DNA of 17,248 nt from CBDHDN01 sp965261585 (GCA_965261585.1 CBDHDN010000044.1:1-17248); one strand, 5' to 3'; counted from the first letter of the stretch, positions 7,462 to 16,486 are shown. Numbers and translations: made by a program. The notes: generated by a model not told the origin, from the letters alone.

Positions 7462-8436
7462 ATGCCGACTGACCGTGCAGAAATGCCCGGCGCCAGCCGG
7501 GCCCGTACCGTTTTGCGCAAGGTCACAGCGCGCTTCGACGCCCTGTCGGGTCCGGTCAAAGGTGCGCTGTTGATGCTCGCCGTGTCGGTGCTGATCACGA
7601 GCATGCACGTGCTCATCCGCAGGATGTCGGCGATGTATCATCCGTTCGAGATCGCCTTCCTGCGCAACGCCTTCGGCCTGATCGTCTTCCTGCCGCTGCT
7701 GCTGAGCAGCGGTTTCACGATCCTGCACACCGAACGCCTGGGACTGCACGCGGCGCGGGCCGGGCTGCAGGTCGTCGCCATGCTGATGTTCTTTACCGCC
7801 CTGGCGATGCTGCCGCTGGCCAAGGTCTCCGCCCTCAGCTTCTCCTCGCCGCTGTTTGCCGCCGTTGCGGCGGTCGTGCTGTTGGGCGAGCGGATGCGGC
7901 TGCGGCGTACGATAGCCTTGGTCGTGGGCTTCATCGGCGCGCTGATCATCATCCGCCCCGGCGCCGTCAGCCTGGATACCGGCAGCCTGTTGGTGATCGG
8001 CTCATCCGCCGTCTGGGCCATCGCCATCACGATCGTCAAGCGCCTGTCGGCGACGGACTCGAGCATCACGATCACCGCCTACATGGTCGTCTTCCTGACA
8101 CCGCTGTCGCTCGTCCCGGCGCTGTTCGTCTGGCGCTGGCCGACGCCGATCGACACCGGCTGGTTCATCATCATGGCCGTCATCGGCACGATCGCCCACA
8201 TCATGATGGCCCAGGCCTTCAAATACGCCGATGCCACGGCGGTGCTGCCCTATGACTTCGCGCGCCTCGTCTGGGCCAGCCTGTTCGGCCTCGTCCTGTT
8301 TGCCGAGGTGCCCAGCGCTTGGACCATTGCCGGCGCGGTCGTGATCGTCGCCAGCACGACCTACATCGCCGTGCGCGAGGCCCGCGTCGGCCGCGTCGGC
8401 GTCGTCGCTGCCGGGGCTCCCAAGGCACCGAGTTGA
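7462..8436 (+). CDS. EamA/DMT-family transporter
   Basis: This is an integral inner-membrane protein of about 324 residues with some ten hydrophobic segments arranged as two EamA repeats, typical of the drug/metabolite transporter superfamily. Visible family features are HPFEIAFLRNAFGLIVFLPL in the first repeat, SALSFSSPLFAAVAAVVLLGE at its end, and FKYADATAVLPYDFARLVWA with LFGLVLFAEVPSAWTIAGA in the second. The substrate cannot be told from sequence. I prefer ATG 7462; an upstream GTG at 7402 would add 20 residues without clear homology. Spacing suggests it is transcribed with the downstream PLP enzyme. The interval 7281-7461, shared with divergent lpxB, shows no clear promoter boxes. Confidence 0.85.
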   Translation: MPTDRAEMPGASRARTVLRKVTARFDALSGPVKGALLMLAVSVLITSMHVLIRRMSAMYHPFEIAFLRNAFGLIVFLPLLLSSGFTILHTERLGLHAARAGLQVVAMLMFFTALAMLPLAKVSALSFSSPLFAAVAAVVLLGERMRLRRTIALVVGFIGALIIIRPGAVSLDTGSLLVIGSSAVWAIAITIVKRLSATDSSITITAYMVVFLTPLSLVPALFVWRWPTPIDTGWFIIMAVIGTIAHIMMAQAFKYADATAVLPYDFARLVWASLFGLVLFAEVPSAWTIAGAVVIVASTTYIAVREARVGRVGVVAAGAPKAPS

Positions 8437-8481
8437 GCCACCGGGCGACAAATTTCGGCCGTTCGACCATGATCACGGGCG

Positions 8482-8704
8482 ATGGCCGAGCCCGTTCGCA
8501 TATGCCAGCCAATCAAGGCCTTCGGCTATTTCGCCAGCGGCGCCTCGCAGATCATCACGGGCGATCGTCGGGCGCACCGGCGACACCGGCGGTGCGTTCG
8601 TCTGCCTGGGTGTCGCCGGCGCCTGGTACGCCCTGGCGTGGGGCGGCCTGCGCCTCACCGGATGGGACTGTGACGGCTACCGGCCGGTTTTCCGGGACGG
8701 CTAG
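8482..8704 (+). pseudogene. Small broken reading frame, possible membrane peptide
   Basis: Between the transporter and the PLP enzyme, two frames join into one plausible small protein. It starts at ATG 8482 (MAEPVRICQPIKAFGYFASG) and, after a one-base shift near 8563-8568, continues as GAFVCLGVAGAWYALAWGGL, ending at TAG 8702-8704. The second part is hydrophobic and could be one membrane segment. The stop overlaps the ribosome site of the next gene, as in an operon. No family is recognised. An identical 12-mer ATCACGGGCGAT occurs at 8470-8481 and 8553-8564, so a local rearrangement is also possible. Confidence 0.3.
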
Positions 8705-8713
8705 GGGTTGCGC

Positions 8714-9667
8714 GTGACTGCACTTGCCCCCATCACGCGCGCCGAGGTCGAAGCGGCGGCGGCGGTCGTCGACGGTGTCGTCCTGCACACGCCGCTCGTG
8801 CCGTTCGGTGCCGCCGACGCGCGCATCCTGCTGAAGCCGGAGATCCACCAGCCCGCCGGTTGCTTCAAGATCCGCGGCGTGCTGCATGCCGTGGCGCGGC
8901 TGGACGACGCCGCGCGGGGCCGCGGGCTGAGCACCGTCAGCGCCGGCAACACGGCCAAGGCGCTCGCCTGGGTCGGCCGGCATTTCGGCGTGCCGTCGCG
9001 CAGCCTGATGCCCGACAGCGCGCCCGAGACGAAGACCCGGGCCGTGCGGGCGCTCGGCGGGACGCCGGTGCTGGTACCGGTCGATGAGGTCTTCCGCTTC
9101 CTGAAGGAACACGGCTGGGAGCGGGAGCCCTATGCCTTCATCCACCCCTGGATCGACCGCAACGTCATGATCGGGCACGGCACGATGGCGCTGGAAATCA
9201 TCGCCGACTGCCCCGATGTCGAGACGGTCTACATCCCCGTCGGCGGCGGCGGCCTGATCGGCGGCGTCGGCGGCGCACTCAAGGCGCTACGGCCGGCGGT
9301 CCGGGTCATCGCCGTCGAGCCCGCGGGCTGTCCGTCGTTCCACGCCTCGCGTGCCGCCGGCAGGCCCGTCTCGGTCACCTGCGACACGATGTGCGACGGC
9401 GTCGCCGTGCCCTACATCACCGACGAGGCATTTCCGCTGCTGCAGGAAATCATCGACGACACGGTGCTGGTGACCGAGGACGAGGTCCGCGCCGCCATCC
9501 GCGCGCTGGCGATGCAGGCCCACGTCGTCGCCGAGGGCGCCGGCGCCCTGGCCCTGGCGGCCGCCCTGAAGTCTCCGGCCGCCGCACGCGGCCGCACGGT
9601 CTGTCCGGTCACCGGCGGCAGCATCGACGCCGCGAAACTGGCGGCGATCCTGGCCGACGCCGGCTAG
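8714..9667 (+). CDS. PLP-dependent threonine dehydratase/serine racemase-fold enzyme
   Basis: A fold-type II PLP enzyme of 317 residues. The Schiff-base lysine is K52 in CFKIRG. SAGNT (76-80) corresponds to the substrate/cofactor loop, the glycine-rich GGGGLIGG (177-184) holds the PLP phosphate, and TGGSID (300-305) is the C-terminal cofactor motif. Such enzymes dehydrate or racemise hydroxy-amino acids such as threonine, serine or hydroxyaspartate; which one cannot be read here. There is no C-terminal ACT domain, so it matches the short catabolic or racemase type rather than feedback-regulated IlvA. I chose GTG 8714 because AGGGG lies six bases upstream; TTG 8708 is an alternative. It converges with the hydrolase gene after 21 bp. 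Confidence 0.85.
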   Translation: MTALAPITRAEVEAAAAVVDGVVLHTPLVPFGAADARILLKPEIHQPAGCFKIRGVLHAVARLDDAARGRGLSTVSAGNTAKALAWVGRHFGVPSRSLMPDSAPETKTRAVRALGGTPVLVPVDEVFRFLKEHGWEREPYAFIHPWIDRNVMIGHGTMALEIIADCPDVETVYIPVGGGGLIGGVGGALKALRPAVRVIAVEPAGCPSFHASRAAGRPVSVTCDTMCDGVAVPYITDEAFPLLQEIIDDTVLVTEDEVRAAIRALAMQAHVVAEGAGALALAAALKSPAAARGRTVCPVTGGSIDAAKLAAILADAG

Positions 9668-9688
9668 CGCGCGCGTTATTCGGCCGCT

Positions 9689-10921
9689 CTATTCGCCCGC
9701 GGCGGCGCTCTCGGCCCAGCGTTTCATCAGCGTGTTGGACGGCTTGGTCTCGTCGAGCACCTTCTCGGCCGTGGCGACACCCGCCACCGGCAGGCCGGCC
9801 GCATCGAGCAGGCCGATCTGCACCAGCACCGAGGCCTGATCCCAGTAGATGTGCTCGTGATAGAGCTTGTCGCCGCGGAAGCAGACGATCGCGACCAGCG
9901 GGACCTCGACATGCTTGCCCGTCGGCGCGACGCCCGGCAGCATCCAGTCGATTTCAATGTCGTGGGTGAAGCTGAACAGCATCTCGTCGACGACGCGGTC
10001 GGCGCCGACGGTGCGCGAGATCGGCACCAGCTTCGTGTCCTGGGGTGTCTTCGGGATGAAGTGGTTCTTGTAGAAGCGGTGCAGATCGCGATAGCCGACG
10101 CCGCCGGTCATGGTCGGGATGTGGTTGACGTAGGGCTCGGCCACCATGGTCGCCATCGTCGCGTCGACGTCGCGGGTCGCGAACTCGTACTCGCAGTGTT
10201 TGTCCCACAGCTCGGACAGGTTATAGAGCGGCCCGATGACGCGGCGGAACAGCGCGATCGAGCGGGTGTGCGCCATCAGCGCCGACGGCTTGTCGTAGTG
10301 CTCCGGCGCGTTGAAGGCGTGGTCGGCGCCGGGATAGTCGTAGATCTCGACCTCCCGGCGGGCGGCGAACGCGGCGCGGATTTTGGCCACGGCTTCGGCC
10401 GGCACGAATTTGTCCGCGCCGGCGAAGTGCAGGACTATCGGGCAGGTGATGGCCGCGGCCTCGTCCAGAACGGTCTCGATGCCGACGCCGTAGTAGCCGA
10501 CGGCGCAGTCGACACCGGCGCGCGCCGCGGCGAGGTAGGCCAGCCGGCCGCCGAGACAGAAGCCGAGCGCGCCGACCATGCCCTTGACTTGTGGCAGGGC
10601 GCGGACGGCCGCGACGGTCGCAGTGATGTCCGCGACCGCCTTGTCGACGTCGAAGCGCCCCATGTAGTCCAGCGCTTGCTGGAAATCGGCCTCGCTGCGG
10701 GTGAGCTCGATGCCCGGCGCGAGCCGCCAGAACAGGTCCGGCGCGACGACGACGTAGCCTTCCTCGGCGTAAGCATCGGCGACGTCGCGCATGTGCCGGT
10801 TGACGCCGAAGATCTCCTGCAGCAACACGATGGCCGGACCGCTACCAGCCGCCGGCGTTGCCACGTAAGCGTTGAACGCGCCGCCGTCAGCGGCGGCGAT
10901 GGTGATCGTCTTCGCGTCCAT
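9689..10921 (-). CDS. Dienelactone hydrolase fused to an NTF2/SnoaL-like domain
   Basis: This is a 410-residue two-domain protein. Residues 1-230 form a dienelactone hydrolase-type alpha/beta hydrolase with LQEIFGVN (35-42), nucleophile C122 in GFCLGG, D170 in FAGADKFVP and H201 in GADHAFN. From about 235 to 400 an NTF2/SnoaL-like domain follows (ELWDKHCEYEFATRD, HIPTMTGG, FSFTHDIEIDW, LYHEHIYWDQASVLVQIGLL). Dienelactone hydrolases open lactone rings in chlorocatechol and related pathways; the attached domain might bind or transform a related cyclic substrate. The start has GGGGAGG upstream. It lies next to a RidA gene and close to the aryl-CoA operon, so a catabolic role is plausible. The true substrate is unknown. 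Confidence 0.88.
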   Translation of the reverse strand: MDAKTITIAAADGGAFNAYVATPAAGSGPAIVLLQEIFGVNRHMRDVADAYAEEGYVVVAPDLFWRLAPGIELTRSEADFQQALDYMGRFDVDKAVADITATVAAVRALPQVKGMVGALGFCLGGRLAYLAAARAGVDCAVGYYGVGIETVLDEAAAITCPIVLHFAGADKFVPAEAVAKIRAAFAARREVEIYDYPGADHAFNAPEHYDKPSALMAHTRSIALFRRVIGPLYNLSELWDKHCEYEFATRDVDATMATMVAEPYVNHIPTMTGGVGYRDLHRFYKNHFIPKTPQDTKLVPISRTVGADRVVDEMLFSFTHDIEIDWMLPGVAPTGKHVEVPLVAIVCFRGDKLYHEHIYWDQASVLVQIGLLDAAGLPVAGVATAEKVLDETKPSNTLMKRWAESAAAGE

Positions 10922-10955
10922 GGGCGACAGCCTCCCCTCCCCAGCGGCCGATTAG

Positions 10956-10967
10956 TTGGCCCGCCAA
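10956..10967. promoter_or_regulatory. Palindrome upstream of the hydrolase gene
   Basis: TTGGC-CC-GCCAA lies 35-46 bp before the hydrolase start, in the 135-bp gap between this gene and the RidA gene on the same strand. It might be an operator, but the sequence is short and GC-rich, so chance is possible. Confidence 0.25.
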
Positions 10968-11056
10968 AGTATCGCGCCCACCCGACGCTGTAAACGCGAG
11001 GGGGATGCTTCCGTTCGTCATCCTCGGTAGACGAGAGGGTGGTGAGCGGTGTGGGC

Positions 11057-11449
11057 TCACGGCACGACGGCCGTCGCCTCGATTTCCACCTTGGCGCGGT
11101 CTTCGACGAGGGCCGTAACCTCGACCAGGGTCATGGCCGGGAAGTGCCGGCCCATGACGTCGCGGTAGGCGGCGCCGAGGGCCTTGGCGGCGGCGAGGTA
11201 GGCCGGTTTGTCGGTGACGTACCAGGTGAGCCGCACGATGTGCTCGGGCCCGCCGCCGGCCGCGGCGACAACGGCAGCAACGTTGGCCAGAGCCTGGCGG
11301 GCCTGGGCTGCGAAGTCGTCGCTGGCGAACGTGACCGTCGTCGGGTCCCAGCCGACCTGGCCGGCGACGAACACGAGCCGGCCCTGGGCTGAAACGCCGT
11401 TGGCGAAGCCCTTCGGCGGCGCCCAGCCGGCGGGTTGCACCATGTCCAT
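11057..11449 (-). CDS. RidA (YjgF/YER057c) family protein
   Basis: The product has 130 residues, the usual single-domain RidA size. Visible motifs are GRLVFVAGQVGWD, DFAAQARQALANVAAVVAAAG, HIVRLTWYVTD, YLAAAKALGAAYRDVMG and TLVEVTALVEDRAKVEIEATAV. Archetypal RidA deaminates reactive enamine/imine intermediates, often those made by PLP enzymes, and uses an Arg before the TLVEV-type segment. Here that segment reads HFPAMTLVEV, with Met at the expected Arg, which points to a non-RidA Rid subfamily with uncertain activity. The start at 11449 has GGGAGG six bases upstream; the frame stays open beyond it only because of GC bias. It is divergent from the SDR-led operon and may share its regulation. 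Confidence 0.85.
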   Translation of the reverse strand: MDMVQPAGWAPPKGFANGVSAQGRLVFVAGQVGWDPTTVTFASDDFAAQARQALANVAAVVAAAGGGPEHIVRLTWYVTDKPAYLAAAKALGAAYRDVMGRHFPAMTLVEVTALVEDRAKVEIEATAVVP

Positions 11450-11477
11450 CACGCACCTCCCTCTGCGATTTCGACCC

Positions 11478-11543
11478 TTGCACGAATCGCCGTAACATTT
11501 TAGACTTAAAATAGTTTGCCGCAAATCAGTTTGACGCAAGCCG
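11478..11543. promoter_or_regulatory. Divergent promoter with MarR-type operator
   Basis: This AT-rich patch lies between the RidA gene and the SDR gene. It contains the palindrome ATTTTA-gact-TAAAAT at 11497-11512, extended imperfectly by AAC and GTT. On the plus strand, TTGCAC (11478-11483) and TAGACT (11501-11506) are 17 bp apart. On the minus strand, TTGCGG and TAAAAT are 16 bp apart and serve the RidA gene. Both -10 boxes overlap the palindrome, so a bound regulator would block both directions. Two tandem 15-mers follow (AGTTTGCCGCAAATC, then AGTTTGACGCAAGCC). The MarR gene in the operon is the obvious candidate regulator; this is inference. Confidence 0.6.
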
Positions 11544-11552
11544 GCTGAGGCC

Positions 11553-12395
11553 ATGACACGCGAGCCAGCCGCCGCCGCGCCGATCACAGCCCCGACAGAC
11601 ATGCCGGCCGGGCAACACCTAGCTGGCCAGCCCCTGGCCGGCCAGCACGCGGTCGTCACCGGCGGCTCGCGCGGCATCGGCGCTGCCATCGCCGCGCACC
11701 TGGCCGGGCTGGGCGCGCGGCTGACCCTGATCGGCCGCGACGGCGCCACCTTGGAGGCGCGCCGGGTGGCGCTTGTGGAGCGGGGTGCAAACTCGGTGGC
11801 GGCGCGCGTCGCCGACGTGACCGACGCCGCCGCTGTCGCGGCCGCGTTCGGCGCGCTGGACGCGGCGCCGACGATCCTGGTGAACAACGCCGGCGGCGCG
11901 CGCAGCGCCCCGTTCGACAAGACCGACGCCGCACTGTGGCAGGAGATGCTGGCCGTCAACCTGACCGGCACCTATCTGTGCACGCGCCAGGTCGTGCCGG
12001 GCATGGCCGCCGCGGGCTATGGCCGGATCGTCAACGTCGCGTCGACGGCGGGGCTGACCGGCTATCGCTACGTCACCGCCTATTGCGCCGCGAAGCACGG
12101 CGTCGTCGGGCTGACCCGGGCGCTGGCGCTGGAGTTGGCGCGCAAAGGCGTCACCGTGAACGCGGTCTGCCCCGGCTTCACCGACACGGACTTGGTCCGA
12201 GATTCCGTTCGCACCATCGCGGCCAAAACCGGCGCCAGCGAGAAAGAAGCGCGGCAGCAGCTGGCCGCCGGCAACCCCCAGGGGCGGCTGATCGAGCCGG
12301 CGGAGGTGGCCAACGCCGTCGCCTGGCTGTGCCTGCCGGCCTCGGCCTCGATCACCGGCCAAGCGATCGCAATAGCCGGCGGCGAGGTGATGTGA
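11553..12395 (+). CDS. SDR-family NAD(P)-dependent oxidoreductase (3-hydroxyacyl-CoA dehydrogenase type)
   Basis: This is a 280-residue classical short-chain dehydrogenase. The cofactor motif TGGSRGIG is at 36-43, NNAG at 111-114, and the catalytic tetrad appears as N136, S164, Y177 and K181 (YCAAK). The ending SASITGQAIAIAGGEVM is typical. The first 30 residues are Ala/Pro-rich and non-conserved, so translation may begin later (for example ATG 11601); the site before 11553 is weak. As first gene of the aryl-CoA operon it probably oxidises a hydroxyacyl-CoA intermediate, but acetoacetyl-CoA reductase-like activity is an alternative. Its stop and the MarR start share one base (TGATG). Confidence 0.88.
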   Translation: MTREPAAAAPITAPTDMPAGQHLAGQPLAGQHAVVTGGSRGIGAAIAAHLAGLGARLTLIGRDGATLEARRVALVERGANSVAARVADVTDAAAVAAAFGALDAAPTILVNNAGGARSAPFDKTDAALWQEMLAVNLTGTYLCTRQVVPGMAAAGYGRIVNVASTAGLTGYRYVTAYCAAKHGVVGLTRALALELARKGVTVNAVCPGFTDTDLVRDSVRTIAAKTGASEKEARQQLAAGNPQGRLIEPAEVANAVAWLCLPASASITGQAIAIAGGEVM

Positions 12396-12919
12396 TGGCG
12401 GACGCCGACGGCCGTGCCGCCACGCCGAACGGCGGCGACTTCGAGACCGCGGTCACCGGCGACGACCGGCTGGAGCTGCGGGTCTGGCTGCGGCTGCTGA
12501 CCTGCTGCAACCTGATTGAGCGCGGCGTGCGCCGCAACCTGCGCGACACGTTCGACACGACGCTGCCGCGTTTCGACCTGCTGGCCCAGCTCGATCGGGC
12601 GCCGGAGGGGCTGACGATGGGGGCGCTGTCGCGCCGCCTGATGGTCTCGAACGGCAACGTCACCGGCCTGATCAACCGGCTGGTCGAAGAAGGCCTGGTG
12701 GCGCGGCGCGCGGCCAAGGGCGACCGGCGTACCCAGTTGGTCAAACTGACGGCAGCCGGCGGCCAAGCGTTCGACGGCATGGCCGCGGCGCACGCGACGT
12801 GGATCAACGAGATGCTGACCGGCCTCGACCGCGGCGAGATGACACAGCTGCTCGACCTGTTGGCGCGGCTGAAGGGGCCGCTGGTTGCGGCGGATCGGGC
12901 CCAGGAGACGCCGGCATGA
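12395..12919 (+). CDS. MarR-family transcriptional regulator
   Basis: This 174-residue protein has a MarR winged helix at about residues 55-125. LPRFDLLAQLDRAPEGLTMG leads into ALSRRLMVSNGNVTGLINRL (recognition helix), then the wing EGLVARRAAKGDRRTQLVKLT. MarR proteins bind palindromes as dimers and are commonly released by aromatic or acyl-CoA ligands. The most likely target is the palindrome at 11497-11512. It overlaps the preceding gene by one base and the next by four (ATGA), so it is co-translated with the catabolic enzymes and would be autoregulated. GAGGTG upstream serves as the ribosome site. Confidence 0.9.
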   Translation: MADADGRAATPNGGDFETAVTGDDRLELRVWLRLLTCCNLIERGVRRNLRDTFDTTLPRFDLLAQLDRAPEGLTMGALSRRLMVSNGNVTGLINRLVEEGLVARRAAKGDRRTQLVKLTAAGGQAFDGMAAAHATWINEMLTGLDRGEMTQLLDLLARLKGPLVAADRAQETPA

Positions 12920-13764
12920 CGACCCGGCCCGAGGCTGTTTGGAACGCGGCGGCGTGGAATGCGGCGGCGTTCGCGCCGGAGCACTTTCTGTGGCGGCTCG
13001 ACGGCAAGGTGGCCACGATCACGCTCAACCGGCCGGAGCGCAAGAACCCGCTGACGTTCGAGAGCTATGCCGGGCTGCGCGACACGTTCCGCCATTTGGC
13101 GAAGGACGAGACCGTGAAGGCGGTGATCGTCACCGGCGCGGGCGAGAACTTCTGCTCCGGCGGCGACGTGCATGAGATCATCGGGCCGCTGGTCGCCATG
13201 GCGATGCCCGAGCTGTTGGCCTTCACGCGGACGACCGGGGCGCTCGTCAAGGCCATGCGCGACTGCCCGCAGCCGATCGTCGCCGCGGTCGACGGCAGCT
13301 GTGCCGGCGCCGGCGCCTGCATCGCCATGGCCGCCGACATGCGCCTCGGCACCGAGCGGGCCAAGGTCGCGTTCCTGTTCACCCGGGTCGGGCTGGCCGG
13401 CTGCGACATGGGCGCCTGCGCCATGCTGCCGCGGATCATCGGCCAGGGCCGGGCGGCGGAGCTCTTGTTCACCGGGCGGTCGATGGGCGGTGCCGAGGCC
13501 GAACGCTGGGGCTTCTTCAACCGGCTGTGCGCACCGGCGGAGCTGGCGGCCGAGGCGGCGGCGCAGGCGGCGCGGCTGGCCGACGGGCCGACGCTCGCCC
13601 ACGGCATCACGAAGACGATGCTGAACCGGGAATGGAACATGGGCATCGACGAAGCCATCGAGGCCGAGGCCGAGGCCCAGGCGATCTGTATGCGGACGAA
13701 CGACTTCCGGCGCGCCTACGAGGCCTTCGCGGCCAAGCGGAAACCGGTGTTTAAGGGTGATTGA
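12916..13764 (+). CDS. Enoyl-CoA hydratase/isomerase (crotonase) family protein
   Basis: A 282-residue crotonase. The oxyanion-hole segments are FCSGGDV (79-85) and SCAGAGACIAMAADMRLG (128-145), followed by VGLAGCDMGACAMLPRIIG (158-176). Classical hydratases use two Glu residues in the segments aligned near C135 and near T156/R157; neither Glu appears here, so the reaction may be isomerisation, ring hydrolysis or another crotonase reaction rather than simple hydration. Similar proteins are found beside 2-aminobenzoyl-CoA and salicylyl-CoA catabolic genes. The start at 12916 overlaps MarR by ATGA and has AGGAG upstream; the frame is open earlier but is non-homologous. The acyl-CoA dehydrogenase follows after 16 bp. 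Confidence 0.87.
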   Translation: MTTRPEAVWNAAAWNAAAFAPEHFLWRLDGKVATITLNRPERKNPLTFESYAGLRDTFRHLAKDETVKAVIVTGAGENFCSGGDVHEIIGPLVAMAMPELLAFTRTTGALVKAMRDCPQPIVAAVDGSCAGAGACIAMAADMRLGTERAKVAFLFTRVGLAGCDMGACAMLPRIIGQGRAAELLFTGRSMGGAEAERWGFFNRLCAPAELAAEAAAQAARLADGPTLAHGITKTMLNREWNMGIDEAIEAEAEAQAICMRTNDFRRAYEAFAAKRKPVFKGD

Positions 13765-13780
13765 GTCCGGGGGCGACTGA

Positions 13781-14979
<1,199 letters not shown>

Positions 14980-15025
14980 AGCTGCCCCCAGCTGAAGCTG
15001 CCTCGAGCCGCTCGACATCAACGGC

Positions 15026-16486
15026 ATGGTGATCCCGAACCGGGTGCTCGTGCCGGCCATGGTGACGCGGCTGTCGGGCGAGGACGGCTTTGTCAACGAC
15101 GCGGTGATCGACCGCTATGTGCGCTATGCCACCGGCGGGGTCGGGCTGATCGTCGTCGAGGCCATGGCCGTACACGGCTCCAAGTCGGGGCCGTTGCTGC
15201 GCATCAGCGATGACACGTTCACGCCCGGCCATGCGGAACTTGCGCACCGGGTGCATGACGCGTCGAACTCGAAGATCGTGCCCCAGATCATCCATTTCAT
15301 GAAGGTCGCGCGCTCGGGCTGGCGCCAGACCATCGACTCGCTGTCGCTCGCGGACATGGACCGGATCGTCGACGAGTTCGCCGCGGCGGCGGCGCGGGCG
15401 CGCGAGGCCGGCTATGACGGGGTCGAGCTGCATTCGGCGCACGCCTATACGCTGTCGTCGTTCATCTCCAAGCGGAACCCGCGGCGCGACGCCTATTCCG
15501 GCCGCACCCTGGAGGGGCGTTTGAAGATGTTCGGCCGGGTCATGGCGGCGGTGCGGGCGCGGGTCGGCGACGACTTCCCGGTCGGCGCCCGGTTCCTCGC
15601 CGAGGAGTGCATCAAGGACGGCTACACGGTCGAGGACGCAAAGCTGATCGCCCTGCGCATGGCGCAGCTGGGCGTCGACTACATCTCGCTGTCGGTCGGC
15701 GGCAAGTTCGAGGATGCTATCCACCGCGCGGGCCAGCCGCTCTATCCCTACACCGGCTATTCCGGCGACCGCTGCATGCCCGGCGACTGGTACCCACCCC
15801 TGCCCCACGCGCACCTGGCCGCGACGATCCGCGATTTCATCCGGGCCAAGGGCCAGAGTGTGCCGGTCGTCTCGGTCGGCAAGATCTCCGATCCGGCGGA
15901 CGCCGAACGGCTGTTGCAGGACGACAAGGCGGACATCGTCGGCATGGCGCGGCAGCTGCTGGCCGACCCGGACTGGGCCAACAAGGTGGCGGCCGGCCGT
16001 GGCGACGCCATCGTGCGCTGCATCTACTGCAACGTCTGCAAGATGCTGGACGAGAACTTCAAGGAAGTGCACTGCTTCCTGTGGCCGAAGGGGGCACGCC
16101 AAGCGCCGCCGGACCGGCCCGACGCCGCGGCCCCGACGTGGGGTGCGGATGGCGCCGCGCTGACGGCCGAATACGCCAACGGCGCGGTCAAGCTCACCTG
16201 GCAGCGTGCCGAGGGGCAGCTCGCTGCGGGACAGGACATCGCCGGCTATGACATCTATCGCGCCGAGGACGACGGTGCGACGGCCTGTGTCGAGGCGGTC
16301 AAGGGCGCCCGCTATGTCGACCGGACGGTGCTCGGCGGCCTGACCTACACCTACTATGTGCGCGCCTACGACGCGACGGGCCGGGCGACGCCGCCATCGA
16401 ACAGCGTCGTCGTCGCACCGCCGATACCCGTGACGGGCCAGGACCAGGTTGGCCCCGACGACGTTGGAGAGACCGAACATGCCTGA
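15026..16486 (+). CDS. FMN/[4Fe-4S] old-yellow-enzyme reductase with C-terminal fibronectin III domain
   Basis: From ATG 15026 the product has 486 residues. Residues 1-330 form an old-yellow-enzyme TIM barrel of the 2,4-dienoyl-CoA reductase type (VELHSAHAYTLSSFISKRNP at 133-152, SVGKISDPADAERLL at 283-297). Four Cys (332, 335, 338, 350; C-x2-C-x2-C-x11-C) should bind a [4Fe-4S] cluster. The FAD/NAD(P)H domain of FadH is missing; instead a fibronectin III-like domain fills about 370-466 (VKLTWQ, AGYDIYRAEDDG, YTYYVRAYDATG). The true start is probably ATG 14976: with two inserted C removed, the upstream bases read MKLPQLKLLEPLDING in frame. It likely reduces an unsaturated or aromatic CoA ester. 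Its stop overlaps the ligase start by eight bases. Confidence 0.88.
   Translation: MVIPNRVLVPAMVTRLSGEDGFVNDAVIDRYVRYATGGVGLIVVEAMAVHGSKSGPLLRISDDTFTPGHAELAHRVHDASNSKIVPQIIHFMKVARSGWRQTIDSLSLADMDRIVDEFAAAAARAREAGYDGVELHSAHAYTLSSFISKRNPRRDAYSGRTLEGRLKMFGRVMAAVRARVGDDFPVGARFLAEECIKDGYTVEDAKLIALRMAQLGVDYISLSVGGKFEDAIHRAGQPLYPYTGYSGDRCMPGDWYPPLPHAHLAATIRDFIRAKGQSVPVVSVGKISDPADAERLLQDDKADIVGMARQLLADPDWANKVAAGRGDAIVRCIYCNVCKMLDENFKEVHCFLWPKGARQAPPDRPDAAAPTWGADGAALTAEYANGAVKLTWQRAEGQLAAGQDIAGYDIYRAEDDGATACVEAVKGARYVDRTVLGGLTYTYYVRAYDATGRATPPSNSVVVAPPIPVTGQDQVGPDDVGETEHA

Noticed and set aside
11450..11971. Upstream extension of the RidA frame
   Set aside because: It runs antisense through the SDR gene and across the divergent promoter; the RidA domain and ribosome site place the start at 11449.
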